This document shows positions 33,002-41,755 of a DNA stretch of 64,000 bases, in pieces. A model generated the notes under the pieces. That model made no database searches, had not been told where the DNA came from, and was given only the letters and a program-made list of their open reading frames with translations. Made by a program: the position numbers and the translations under genes. How positions within the stretch are numbered: the stretch's first letter is position 1; each line of letters begins with the position of its first letter. The stretch is from Microbacterium sp. GCS4 (lineage in GTDB: Bacteria; Actinomycetota; Actinomycetes; Actinomycetales; Microbacteriaceae). Location: positions 124,001 to 188,000 of the forward strand of contig NZ_LGYE01000003.1 of NCBI RefSeq assembly GCF_001262495.1, given 5' to 3'.

Positions 33002-34003
33002 ATGGTCGTCACGAGTCGCGATGTCGCCCGCCTGGCGGGCGTGTCCCAGCCGACGGTGTCGAGGGCGCTGCGCGACGACGCCCGCGTCTCCGAGGCCACC
33101 AAGCTCCGCGTCCGCGAAGCGGCGCAGCTGCTCGGCTACGTGCCCAGCGAGGCGGGTCGTGCGCTGTCGTCCGGCCGCACCCGCCGCATCGGTCTGCTGC
33201 TGACCGATCTCGACAACCAGTTCTACTCGCACATCATCGCGCCGGTGCACCGCGAGCTCGAGGCGCTCGGCTACCAGCTCATGCTGCACACCGAGACCGC
33301 CGACAACGACACGATCGTCGAGCGCCTGCTCGCGAACGGCCTCGACGGCGTGATCCTCGCGACGACCACGGTCGACTCCGTGGCGCCCGTGCGCCTGCGC
33401 GACCGAGGGCTCCCGTTCGTCTACTTCAACCGCATCGGATCGTTCGTCGATGCGGACTCCGCGGTCGTGAACTCCGTGCCGGGGTACCGCGAGGCGGTCC
33501 GCGCGTCCGTCGCGCTCGGGCATCGGCGCATGGGCGCCGTGCTGGGGCCGAGCAACACGAGTACGGCGCAGGGGCGAGAGGCGTCGCTCCGCACGGCGCT
33601 CGCCGCCGAGGGGCTCCAGCTCGACGAGCGCGACGTGCGCCGCACCCCGTACGGGGCGGCGGAGGGCGAGACGGCCGCAGCCGAGCTCCTCGCCGGCCCC
33701 GACCGCCCCACGCTGCTCTTCTGCGGTAACGACGTCGTGGCATACGGCGCACTCAACGCCGCCCATCGCGCGGGCCTGCGCGTGCCGGAGGACCTCTCGA
33801 TCATCGGCTTCGACGACCTTCCCGAAGCGGCCTGGCCCATCATCGACCTCGCCACGGTCGGCTACGACATCGTCGGCATGGCCCGCGCGGCCGCCGATCT
33901 CATCGTGCGGCGCATCGAGGATCCGGACGCCGAGATCCGGATGTCCGGATTCGCGTCGACCTTCGTGGCGCGCCGCACGCTGGCATCTGCGCCGTCGCGC
34001 TGA
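33002..34003 (+). CDS. LacI-family transcriptional regulator
   Basis: This is a 333-aa regulator. The N-terminal helix-turn-helix VTSRDVARLAGVSQPTVSRALRDDARVSEATKLRVREAAQLLGYVPS is a canonical LacI domain including the hinge. A periplasmic-binding-like effector domain follows (IGLLLTDLDNQFYSHIIAPVHREL ... STIIGFDDLP-like IIGFDDLPEAAWP). GGAGGGGGAGG precedes the ATG; longer upstream readings cross the operator and are rejected. Four matching boxes in the window define its presumed regulon. The effector is probably the imported compound or a product. Confidence 0.9.
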   Translation: MVVTSRDVARLAGVSQPTVSRALRDDARVSEATKLRVREAAQLLGYVPSEAGRALSSGRTRRIGLLLTDLDNQFYSHIIAPVHRELEALGYQLMLHTETADNDTIVERLLANGLDGVILATTTVDSVAPVRLRDRGLPFVYFNRIGSFVDADSAVVNSVPGYREAVRASVALGHRRMGAVLGPSNTSTAQGREASLRTALAAEGLQLDERDVRRTPYGAAEGETAAAELLAGPDRPTLLFCGNDVVAYGALNAAHRAGLRVPEDLSIIGFDDLPEAAWPIIDLATVGYDIVGMARAAADLIVRRIEDPDAEIRMSGFASTFVARRTLASAPSR

Positions 34004-34100
34004 GCCGACGCTCCCGCCCCGCCCGCGTTCGGCATCCGTTCCCCGTCGCTCGCGCGGAATGTCCACCGTGTGCGCTGGATCGTCTCTTGCAATGAGCTGT

Positions 34101-34112
34101 GCATACGCATAC
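34101..34112. promoter_or_regulatory. LacI-type operator before the SnoaL-like/bicupin unit
   Basis: GCATACGCATAC matches the perfect box at 10 of 12 positions and sits 67 bp before the next start codon, within a wider TGTGCATACGCATACAC context. Confidence 0.6.
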
Positions 34113-34178
34113 ACTGGCCGCAACGCGCCGCACGGTCACCGATGAACCGCAGCCGCGTATCTCGAAGGAGTGAAAAGC

Positions 34179-35159
34179 GTGTCTCTCGACCCGGTCGCCT
34201 ATCTGCCGTATAAAGACCCCGATGACTTCATCCGCGAAGTGACCGACCTCATCTGGGTCGATCGGTCGATCAGCTTCATCGTGGACAACTACGAGCCCGA
34301 CTCGATCGTGCACGGTGGACTGGGCACCTCCACGACCCGACAGGAGGTCATCGAGGGATCGCTCATGCGCATCTCCGCGACGCCCGACCGCGTCGGACAG
34401 GCGGAGGACGTGATCTGGGAGGCGCGCGGCGACGACGCGTTCCTCAGCTCGCACCTCGTGCTCTCGGGCGACCTGCACTCCACCGGGGTCAGCCGCACGA
34501 TCGCGAACTGCCTCTACCGCCGCGGACGCATGGTCGAGGAGTGGGTCGTCCGCGACACGCTCGCCGGCGCACAGCACCGTGGCCTCGACGTCGACGAACT
34601 GGCGCGCACCCAGGCCTTCCGCGGCTTCACCGGATCGTGGAACGACGCCGCCCCCGCCGACCCGATCGCGGAGGGCGACTCCGGGGTGCGCCCCGACGAG
34701 TACCGCTCCGAGGTCGAGACGGTCATCGACATGATCCAGACCGTCTGGAACGGCCGCGACCTGCAGAAGGTCGAGAAGTACTTCGACCGCGACCTCACTC
34801 TGCTCACCGTCGGCGACCGCACGATCATCCGTCCCGAGGGCTACCGCCGGGCGCTGCTGCACCTGCTCGAGTCCTTCCCGGGCGGCCAGTTCGAGATCCG
34901 CGACATCCAGACCAACTACGACGTGCGGTACGCGGGCCTCCGGGTCGCGGTGCTGTGGAAGTTCGTGGGCGAGTACAACGGCGTCCCGAACTACGGCCCG
35001 CTCACAGGCAAGCCCGTCGACCTGATCGGCATCTCGCAGTTCACGTTCCACAAGGGCGCCATCGTCAAGGAGGTGCGCCTCTGGGACGACATCGCCCTGC
35101 GCGCCCAGATCGCCGGACAGCGCGGCGACGAGCCCGTGCAGTTCGCCAACATCTACTGA
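34179..35159 (+). CDS. Tandem SnoaL-like (NTF2-fold) protein
   Basis: This protein of about 326 aa has two related NTF2/SnoaL-like halves. One covers about residues 15-140 (VTDLIWVDRSISFIVDNYEPDSIVHGG ... VEEWVVRDTLAGAQ) and the other about 180-310 (VIDMIQTVWNGRDLQKVEKYFDRDLTL ... VKEVRLWDDIALRAQI). Single-domain relatives are polyketide cyclases, isomerases or dehydratases. The GTG at 34179 is chosen because AAGGAG lies eight bases upstream. It is followed by a bicupin gene 30 bp later. Its reaction is unknown. Confidence 0.78.
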   Translation: MSLDPVAYLPYKDPDDFIREVTDLIWVDRSISFIVDNYEPDSIVHGGLGTSTTRQEVIEGSLMRISATPDRVGQAEDVIWEARGDDAFLSSHLVLSGDLHSTGVSRTIANCLYRRGRMVEEWVVRDTLAGAQHRGLDVDELARTQAFRGFTGSWNDAAPADPIAEGDSGVRPDEYRSEVETVIDMIQTVWNGRDLQKVEKYFDRDLTLLTVGDRTIIRPEGYRRALLHLLESFPGGQFEIRDIQTNYDVRYAGLRVAVLWKFVGEYNGVPNYGPLTGKPVDLIGISQFTFHKGAIVKEVRLWDDIALRAQIAGQRGDEPVQFANIY

Positions 35160-35189
35160 TCACGACTGATCGACAAGGAGAAGAAGACA

Positions 35190-36359
35190 ATGAGCACTGT
35201 CATCGAGGGCCCGAACGACGTCATCGTCGACGCGTCCGAGATCGAGCGCCGCACCATCCGACGCACCGACTGGGTGCCGTGCAACTCGGCGTTCATCGAC
35301 TGCCGCACCCCGGGTTCCGACCGCAAGGAGAACTTCTCCTTCATCGGCGCCGGTGTCTCGCAGAACGCGAGCCAGTATGTGAACCTCGAGGTCGAGCACG
35401 GATTCAACACCGGCGCGGCGGGCATGCCGAACGGCATCTCGAACAACCTGCACCTGCACTTCACGGCCGAGGTCTTCATCAACCTGGGCGGCGAGTTCCG
35501 GTTGCGGTGGGGCGTCGACGGCAAGCAGGGCGAGTACGTCAGCCATGACGGCGACATCGTCACGATCCCCACCTGGATCTTCCGCGGTTTCACGAACGAG
35601 GGGCCGGACGACGGCATCCTCTACACCGTCCTCGGCCGCGACGACAACGGGGGCATCATCTGGGGCCCGTCCGTGCTCCGCGAGGCGGAGTCCTACGGGC
35701 TGCACCTCACCGCCGACAACAAGCTGATCGACACGGTCGCGGGCGACGTGCTGCCCGACGACGTCGCGCTCATCAAGCCGATGAAGCAGCACTACATCGA
35801 CGAGCTCACGACCTACACGCTCGAGGACATGCGCTCGCGCGTCATCCAGCCCGGTGACCGCAAGTACTCGGCGGCTGCGCTGCTGTGCGCGGCGGTCGAC
35901 GGCGGTCGCGTCGAGCTCGCCACCGCGATCGGCTACGGCATGAGCGAGAACCGCCGCCAGGTGCCGAACGTGCACGAGCCGCACTCGTTCAACCTCGCCT
36001 GGGTCAAGGCCGAGGCGGGACAGGGCGTGCTGCGCCACCGGCACGACAAGACGCAGGCGCTGCTCTTCAAGACCGGCCGCTGGGAGGTCACCCTCAACGG
36101 CGACCCGTCGACGACCGTGAACCTCGGCGCCGGCGACACCTTCTCGGTGCCCGAGGGCGCGTGGCGCGAGTACCGCTGCGTCGAGGGCGACGAGACCGGT
36201 GCGGGCACCGTCCTCGTGATCAACGGCGGCGACGACCGGGTCTACCTCGAGTGGGCTCCGGAGGTTGTCGAGGCCGCAGCCGCCGCCGATTGGACCATCG
36301 ACCCGAACGGCTACCTCGCGCCGCTCGGTGTGATGGTCACCGCGACGGAAGACGACTGA
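35190..36359 (+). CDS. Bicupin protein (putative oxygenase or isomerase)
   Basis: This is a 389-aa protein with two cupin domains. The first (about residues 60-150) has NNLHLHFTAEVFINLGGEF, with two His and a Glu in metal-binding positions. The second (about 250-345) has VLRHRHDKTQALLFKTGRWEV, with HxH and a Gln. The domains suggest an Fe- or Mn-dependent dioxygenase or sugar-acid isomerase, but the substrate is not evident. AAGGAGAAG precedes the ATG. It is in the LacI-box unit with the SnoaL-like gene and is followed by a strong hairpin. Confidence 0.78.
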   Translation: MSTVIEGPNDVIVDASEIERRTIRRTDWVPCNSAFIDCRTPGSDRKENFSFIGAGVSQNASQYVNLEVEHGFNTGAAGMPNGISNNLHLHFTAEVFINLGGEFRLRWGVDGKQGEYVSHDGDIVTIPTWIFRGFTNEGPDDGILYTVLGRDDNGGIIWGPSVLREAESYGLHLTADNKLIDTVAGDVLPDDVALIKPMKQHYIDELTTYTLEDMRSRVIQPGDRKYSAAALLCAAVDGGRVELATAIGYGMSENRRQVPNVHEPHSFNLAWVKAEAGQGVLRHRHDKTQALLFKTGRWEVTLNGDPSTTVNLGAGDTFSVPEGAWREYRCVEGDETGAGTVLVINGGDDRVYLEWAPEVVEAAAAADWTIDPNGYLAPLGVMVTATEDD

Positions 36360-36385
36360 CACACACTCCGGTCGTCGACGGTCGC

Positions 36386-36420
36386 GAAGCGCGAGGGGCC
36401 CCCGGGGCTCCTCGCGCTTC
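36386..36420. terminator. Hairpin terminator after the bicupin gene
   Basis: An 11-bp stem (GAAGCGCGAGG and complement) encloses a GC-rich 13-base loop. It lies between the convergent bicupin and LysR genes. Confidence 0.75.
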
Positions 36421-36460
36421 TGCGTGTCGCGGGCGGTGGTCTCCGGCCGTCGAGCGCGGA

Positions 36461-37387
36461 TCAGTCCAGAGCGACGCGGCCCTCGTGCTCGGGCAGGCGC
36501 TCGCGCAGCATCCGCTCGGCGAGCTCGGCGATCCGCTGCGTCGCGGGTGAGAGCAGCACGCCCTCGCGCCGTACGAGCGCGATCGTGTCGTGCATGGGCT
36601 CCGCGAAGGGGAAGGTGCGGATGCCGTCGGGGAAGCCCTCCGACTCGGCGACCGAGCGCGAGACGATCGTGTCGGCCGTGCCGGCGGCCACGAGGCTGAG
36701 CGCGGTCTCGACGTGCTCGACCTCGACCGCGGGCTCGATCGTGCGGCCCCGCAGGCGGGCGCGTTCGAGCAGTTGGCGGCGGGTGGGGTCGTCCCAGCCG
36801 GCGAAGGCGTCGTAGAGCACGAGCTTGGCGTCGGCCACCTCGTCGATCGTGACAGCTCCGCTCCCGGCGGGGCGGGTCGTTGAGGCGTACAGCACTTCGT
36901 CGCGGAAGAGGGGGTGCACGTCGAGGCCGTCCTCGTCGATCGGCAGCACGAGCAGCCCCGCCTCGAGCTCGCCCGCGGCGATCGATCGGGCCACGAGCGC
37001 CGAGTTGATGCCGACGAGCCGCAGCCGCACGTTGGGATGCCGGTGGTGGAAGGTCTCGGCGAGGTCGGCGAGCGCGTAGTAGGCGGCGTTGCGCAGCACC
37101 CCGAAGGTGCACGTGCCGCGGTCGAGGGAGGCGAGGGCCTGGATCGTGTCGATGCCGTTCTGCACGGCGCTCACGGCCTGTGCGGCATGCGGGCGCAGTT
37201 CGAGGGCGGCGGCGGAGGGCACGAGTCGACGGCTGCCGCGCGCGAACAGCGTGACGTCGAGTTCGCGTTCGAGGCGCGCGACGAGCTCCGACACCGACGC
37301 CTGGGTCATGTCGAGAGCGCGCGCGGCGGCCGTGAAGGAGCCGTGCTCGAGCGCGGCGAGGAAGGCGGTGAGCTGCGTGATTGTCAC
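36461..37387 (-). CDS. LysR-family transcriptional regulator
   Basis: This is a 308-aa LysR-type protein. The N-terminal winged helix ITQLTAFLAALEHGSFTAAARALDMTQASVSELVARLERELDVTLFARGSRR is canonical, followed by a two-lobed effector domain. It diverges from the second hisD-like gene, and the 77-bp gap contains a T-N11-A type box. It is therefore the likely activator of that gene. Confidence 0.9.
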   Translation of the reverse strand: MTITQLTAFLAALEHGSFTAAARALDMTQASVSELVARLERELDVTLFARGSRRLVPSAAALELRPHAAQAVSAVQNGIDTIQALASLDRGTCTFGVLRNAAYYALADLAETFHHRHPNVRLRLVGINSALVARSIAAGELEAGLLVLPIDEDGLDVHPLFRDEVLYASTTRPAGSGAVTIDEVADAKLVLYDAFAGWDDPTRRQLLERARLRGRTIEPAVEVEHVETALSLVAAGTADTIVSRSVAESEGFPDGIRTFPFAEPMHDTIALVRREGVLLSPATQRIAELAERMLRERLPEHEGRVALD

Positions 37388-37404
37388 GCGACAATGGTAA
37401 ACCC

Positions 37405-37425
37405 GATGGCATCGAACGGACCATC
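37405..37425. promoter_or_regulatory. LysR-type box in the LysR/hisD-like divergent promoter
   Basis: GATGG-N11-CCATC is a dyad of the T-N11-A design typical for LysR proteins. It lies midway between the two start codons. Confidence 0.55.
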
Positions 37426-37464
37426 AGGCTTTTCAGATGGGTGCTGACGACGTAGCCTTCCTGC

Positions 37465-38781
37465 ATGCGTTACTCCTCTGCAGTCCTCGCCCGCCTCGAC
37501 GGCGCCTTCCACCACCTCAAGACCCCGCTCGTCGACGCTCCGGCCGCGCAGCGCGATCCCGCCGTGATCGAGACGGTCACGAACATGCTCGCCGACATCC
37601 GCGAGCGCGGCATGGACGCCGTGCTCGACTACGCGAAGAAGCTCGACAACTACCAGGGCGCGGCCATCGAGCTCACCCCCGAGCAGATCGCGTCGAGCGG
37701 CGACCGTCTCGACCCCGACCTGCGTGCCGCGATCGAGCTCGGCGCCGAGCGCACCCAGGCGTTCGCCCGCGCATCGCGCGAGCACCTCACGGATTTCGAG
37801 ACCGAGTTCGTGCCTGGCATCGTGACCGGCGCGAAGTACGTGCCCGTCTCCCGCGTCGGCGCGTACCTGCCGGCCGGCCGCTTCCCGCTGACCGCGAGCG
37901 CGTTCATGACCGTCGGCGTCGCGAAGGCCGCAGGCGTCCCCACGGTGATCGCGTGCACTCCGCCGCAGCCCGATGGCGGGGCGAACGACGCGGTCGTGTA
38001 CGCGGCTCACCTCTCCGGCGTCGACCGCGTGTTCGTGATCGGCGGGGTGCAGGCCCTCGCGGCCATGGCCTACGGCCTGCTGGGCGAACTGCCCGTCGAC
38101 ATGCTCGTCGGCGCAGGCAACGCGTTCGTGGCGGAGGCCAAGCGTCAGCTGTTCGGCACGGTCGCGATCGACCTGCTCGCCGGTCCGAGTGAGGTCGCCG
38201 TGATCTCCGACGAGACGGCCGACCCGGTGCTCGTCGCCGCCGACCTGCTCGGCCAGGCCGAGCACGGCCCCAACTCGCCGGCCGCGCTCGTCACGACCTC
38301 CGAGGAGCACGGACGCGCGGTGATCGCCGAGATCGAGCGGCAGCTGTCGACACTTGCCACGGCGGAGATCGCCGGTGCGGCCTGGCGCGATTACGGCGTG
38401 GTCACGGTCGCGAAGGACCGCGAGACCGCGGTCGCGCTCATGGACGACCTGGCCCCTGAGCACCTCGAGCTCCTCACGGCGGACGACGACTGGTACCACG
38501 AGACGTTGCGCAACTACGGCTCGATCTTCCTCGGCACCTGGAGCACGGTGGCTTACTCCGACAAGGGCATGGCCGGTACGAACCACGTGCTGCCGACGGC
38601 CGGCGGTGCGAAGCACAGCGCAGGTCTGTCGGTGTCGAGGTTCCTCAAGCCGCTCACCTACCAGCGCATCGCGCGCGAGGCGACGCTCGAGCTCGCGAAC
38701 GCCGTGCAGGTGATCTCCGACTCCGAGGGGATGGCCGCGCACAGCGCCACGGCGACGCTGCGCCTCGAGCGGCTCGGCTGA
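37465..38781 (+). CDS. Histidinol-dehydrogenase-family catabolic dehydrogenase, paralog B
   Basis: This 438-aa protein also keeps the HisD metal and catalytic residues: Gln264, His267, Glu332, His333, Asp366 and His426. LLGQAEHGPNSP, LAPEHLEL and AGTNHVLPT are visible. Its C-terminus (GMAAHSATATLRL) resembles biosynthetic HisD more than paralog A does. The neighbours are LysR and SDR genes rather than his genes, so a catabolic role is more likely, though a HisD role cannot be excluded without seeing the rest of the genome. It is separated from the SDR gene by a strong terminator. Confidence 0.82.
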   Translation: MRYSSAVLARLDGAFHHLKTPLVDAPAAQRDPAVIETVTNMLADIRERGMDAVLDYAKKLDNYQGAAIELTPEQIASSGDRLDPDLRAAIELGAERTQAFARASREHLTDFETEFVPGIVTGAKYVPVSRVGAYLPAGRFPLTASAFMTVGVAKAAGVPTVIACTPPQPDGGANDAVVYAAHLSGVDRVFVIGGVQALAAMAYGLLGELPVDMLVGAGNAFVAEAKRQLFGTVAIDLLAGPSEVAVISDETADPVLVAADLLGQAEHGPNSPAALVTTSEEHGRAVIAEIERQLSTLATAEIAGAAWRDYGVVTVAKDRETAVALMDDLAPEHLELLTADDDWYHETLRNYGSIFLGTWSTVAYSDKGMAGTNHVLPTAGGAKHSAGLSVSRFLKPLTYQRIAREATLELANAVQVISDSEGMAAHSATATLRLERLG

Positions 38782-38849
38782 GCCGCGGCATCCGCCCTCC
38801 GTCTGACGGCGCGCCCGCATCGGGGGCCGACGCGCCACACGACGGACGA

Positions 38850-38898
38850 GACACGGATCGGGGGCCGACACCTGGCGTGTCGGCCCCCGATCCGTGTC
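38850..38898. terminator. Very strong bidirectional hairpin terminator
   Basis: A perfect 22-bp stem (starting GACACGGATCGGGGG) with a 5-base loop CTGGC lies between the convergent hisD-like and SDR genes. Part of the arm (CGGGGGCCGAC) also occurs just upstream at about 38821. Confidence 0.88.
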
Positions 38899-38911
38899 CG
38901 GAAGGTACTGC

Positions 38912-39664
38912 TCAGAGAGCCGTGTAGCCGCCGTCGACGAGGTGGTAGCTGCCGGTCACGAAGCTCGCGGCGTCGCTGGCGAGGAAGGCGATGAGGTTCG
39001 CGACCTCGTCGGGCTGGCCGAGGCGGCCGATCGGGTGCTTGCTCACGAGGAACGCCTTCGCCTCATCGCCCATCGTGGCGAGCAGCGGGGTGTCGATGAA
39101 GCCGGGGCCGACCGAGTTGACGCGCACGCCCTGCGCCGAGTACTCGAGCGCGGCCGACTTCGTCATGCCGACCACCGCGTGCTTGGCAGCCACGTAGGCG
39201 GGGGAGTTCGCGAAGCCGACGCTGCCGAGGATCGAGGCGATGTTCACGACGGAGCCGCCGCCGTTCGCGAGGATCGACGGGATCTGCGCCTTCATGTTGC
39301 GGAACACGGCGTTCAGGTTGATCGAGATGACCTTGTCCCACGCCGCGTCGTCGTACTCGGCGGTGGGGGCGGATGCTCCGCCGATGCCCGCGTTGTTCAC
39401 GCCGATGCGCAGCGGGGCGAGCGAGTTCGCGAGTTCGATCGAGGAGCCGATCCACTCGGTGTCGGTGGCGTCGCCGACGGAGGCCTCGGCCGTGCCGCCG
39501 GCCGCGCGGATCTCCTCGACGACCGCGTTCGCGTGCTCGGCGTTCAGATCGTTCACGACCACGGCGGCGCCGTTGGCGGCGAGGAGCAGGGCGGTGGAGC
39601 GGCCGATGCCGCTGCCCGCTCCCGTCACGATCGCGGAGCGGTTCGAGACGTCGTACTGAGCCAT
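38912..39664 (-). CDS. SDR family oxidoreductase (3-oxoacyl-ACP-reductase-like)
   Basis: This 250-aa SDR is complete: [54 protein letters not shown] and a [13 protein letters not shown] end. It has a single-gene promoter with the palindrome GGACGGTCCGTCC. It sits at the edge of the LacI/LysR region and may oxidise a pathway alcohol; no substrate is implied. Confidence 0.88.
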   Translation of the reverse strand: MAQYDVSNRSAIVTGAGSGIGRSTALLLAANGAAVVVNDLNAEHANAVVEEIRAAGGTAEASVGDATDTEWIGSSIELANSLAPLRIGVNNAGIGGASAPTAEYDDAAWDKVISINLNAVFRNMKAQIPSILANGGGSVVNIASILGSVGFANSPAYVAAKHAVVGMTKSAALEYSAQGVRVNSVGPGFIDTPLLATMGDEAKAFLVSKHPIGRLGQPDEVANLIAFLASDAASFVTGSYHLVDGGYTAL

Positions 39665-39710
39665 GAGTGGGCTTCTTTCCCGGGCGGTCGCGGTGCCGGG
39701 AGATCTTCTC

Positions 39711-39723
39711 GGACGGTCCGTCC
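39711..39723. promoter_or_regulatory. Palindrome in the SDR promoter
   Basis: GGACGG-T-CCGTCC is a perfect 6-1-6 palindrome 47 bp before the SDR ATG. The design is TetR- or MarR-like, but no such gene is adjacent, so the binding protein is unknown. Confidence 0.5.
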
Positions 39724-39796
39724 TTCACTCCAGCCTACGCCCGAAACGCAGAGGTGGATTCACATGAATGGATCGGCGTGGGGTCGCCAGCTGCCG

Positions 39797-40837
39797 CTAT
39801 CGCGGGTCGCGGGGGTCCTGGACGAGAGCCTCCGCCTCGAGCGTCCACTCGGCGAGGAGTCGGGAACGGTTCGGCTCCGTGATCCAGGCCGCAGCGAGCG
39901 AGTCGAGCGCGACCTGGGCGGTCGTCTCCGGGGTCCAGGCGAAGGCACGCGCCGCCATCCGGTACTCCTGGGCGAGATCGGTGAAGAAGAGCGCCGCGTC
40001 GTCGGTGTGCAGGCTGGCGGTGATGCCGGCGGCGCGGAACTCATCGATGGGGAATGCCGCGAACGTGGGGAAGCGCCCGGGGAGCATGATCAGGTTGCTC
40101 GAGAGGCAGAGCGTCACGGGGATGCCGGCGTCGGCGCAGCGCGCGAGGTCCGCGGGGCGGCCGCTCATCGCGAACCCGTGGTCGATGCGGTCGAGAGGGA
40201 GTGCGAACGCGTCGTCGATGTCCTCGACGCCGTCGACGTGCACCGTGGTGCGCAGGCCCTCTTCGCGTGCGAGGGCGTACGCCTCCCGGAACTGGCTCAG
40301 GGGGCGGTCGAGCGGGCCGTCGTTCCCGATGCCGAGAATCGGGAGCCCGACGTCCCGAGCGTCGAGCGCGGAGCGCACCGTCCGCACCGCGGCGGCGCCG
40401 TCCTCTCCGCGGTACGTGGCGAGGATCAGGCCGCCGCTCAGACCCACCCGATCGTGCATGATGTCGAAGGCCTCGACGACCGCGGCGATCAACTCCCTCT
40501 CGTCGAGCGGCGAGCCCCGGAACTCGGCGAGTTGCAGCGAGAGCTCGACGTGACGGCATCCCGCGTCGACGGACCCCTCCAGGATGCGCACGGTGGCGGA
40601 GGTGAGGTCCTCGCGCGCGGTGAACGACGCGCTGAGGCTGTGCAGCGCGGTGAAGAAGTCGTCGGCACCGCGATAGCTGCGGCTCCGGCCGTCCGAGTCG
40701 GGGGCGAACGACGGGCGCAGGGACCCGCCGAGGTGGGCGTGGAGGTCCGCCTTCGGTAGGCGGCGCGACAGGATCTCGATGCCCAGGCCCGGGGCGAGCT
40801 CGCCGTGTTCGCCGGCGATCGTGTTCGCATCGGTCAT
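39797..40837 (-). CDS. Adenosine-deaminase-family protein with altered catalytic motif
   Basis: This 346-aa TIM-barrel amidohydrolase is related to adenosine deaminase. The metal ligands are present: His33 and His35 in DLHAHLGGS, His200, and Asp279 of HTDDA. His220 (IDHGF) and CLSSN also match. The usual HAGE motif reads HVDG (200-203), so the Glu that protonates the purine in E. coli Add is Gly here. It may deaminate another compound or be inactive. The start MTDANTIAG follows an AAGGGG. Confidence 0.78.
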   Translation of the reverse strand: MTDANTIAGEHGELAPGLGIEILSRRLPKADLHAHLGGSLRPSFAPDSDGRSRSYRGADDFFTALHSLSASFTAREDLTSATVRILEGSVDAGCRHVELSLQLAEFRGSPLDERELIAAVVEAFDIMHDRVGLSGGLILATYRGEDGAAAVRTVRSALDARDVGLPILGIGNDGPLDRPLSQFREAYALAREEGLRTTVHVDGVEDIDDAFALPLDRIDHGFAMSGRPADLARCADAGIPVTLCLSSNLIMLPGRFPTFAAFPIDEFRAAGITASLHTDDAALFFTDLAQEYRMAARAFAWTPETTAQVALDSLAAAWITEPNRSRLLAEWTLEAEALVQDPRDPR

Positions 40838-40926
40838 GGAGACGCCCCTTCTCGCATGTCCGCCCGGCGATGTCAGAGCGAACAGATCCTGTCGGGTGAG
40901 CGTACGACCGGCGGGCCGATCCCTCC

Positions 40927-41670
40927 TCAGATATTCCGGTATGAAGCAAGGTCTCCATGCTCGGCGGCGGGGGTCCTCGCTGCATCCGACAGGATCAACG
41001 GGAGGTCGCGCATCACGACCACGCTGTCGAACGCCGCCGACCCCTCCGGGAGCGCGTCGAAGAACGACGACCGGAGCGCGTGCAGTCGGGCGGGTTCGAT
41101 CCTCCACGTGTCGGTGCTGAGCGCGACGGGTTCGGCGGTGCGCCCATCGTGAGCCATCGACCATCCGATGTGTCCGGCGCGGTAGAAGTCGGAGGCCTCG
41201 TCGACGGAGGCGAACACGCCGCTCGTCCATTCGCCGCCCACCTCCACGTCGGCGTCGAGGACGAGTCCGCCGGCCGTCATCTCCACCGCGTAGCGGTCGG
41301 CGCTCTCTTCGATGCGGAATCGCGCCTTGCGGTGCACCCCGGGGAACAGCCGGCCTCCGAACAGGACGGGATGCCACGCGGAGCTGTGGCGTTCGAAGAT
41401 GAAGACGCCCCGCTGCGGCCCATCCGATCCGTCCCACTCGACGGCCATGCGATGCGCGGCGTTCTCGGAGCGCAGGCCCCATCGGCGCTGAGCCCAGGTC
41501 GGCCGTATCGATTCCAGTCCCAGCACGCACACGCCCGCGAGAGCGGACCCCTCGACGAGCTGAGGGCGGAAGCCGTCAGGGAGCAGTGAGGCCGCCACCT
41601 GCGGATCGAGGCGATACGTGATCAGGAGCCTCCGGCGCAGGTGCGCACGCACTTCTCGGACGATGGTCAT
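40927..41670 (-). CDS. DUF2071 (YqjF-like) protein
   Basis: This is a 247-aa protein with the pattern of the DUF2071/acetoacetate-decarboxylase-like fold: LLITYRLDPQVAASLLPDGFRP and GVCVLGLESIRP near the N-terminus, AWHPVLFGGRLFPGVHRKARF in the middle, and HIGWSMAHDG. Its function is unknown. It is upstream of the ADA-like gene with 89 bp between them, in the same direction, so they may share a transcript. Confidence 0.78.
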   Translation of the reverse strand: MTIVREVRAHLRRRLLITYRLDPQVAASLLPDGFRPQLVEGSALAGVCVLGLESIRPTWAQRRWGLRSENAAHRMAVEWDGSDGPQRGVFIFERHSSAWHPVLFGGRLFPGVHRKARFRIEESADRYAVEMTAGGLVLDADVEVGGEWTSGVFASVDEASDFYRAGHIGWSMAHDGRTAEPVALSTDTWRIEPARLHALRSSFFDALPEGSAAFDSVVVMRDLPLILSDAARTPAAEHGDLASYRNI

Positions 41671-41755
41671 GCTCGGAATCTAGCGGCGAGAGAGTGATTC
41701 GCCAAGGGGTGACTTGCCGCTGTCGGAACTGGGGTGTGATGAGGCGGGCCGGACC

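Noticed and set aside
37465..38781. Calling the second dehydrogenase biosynthetic hisD
   Set aside because: Active-site residues fit, but no his genes adjoin it and the neighbours are catabolic regulators and oxidoreductases; kept as family-level call.
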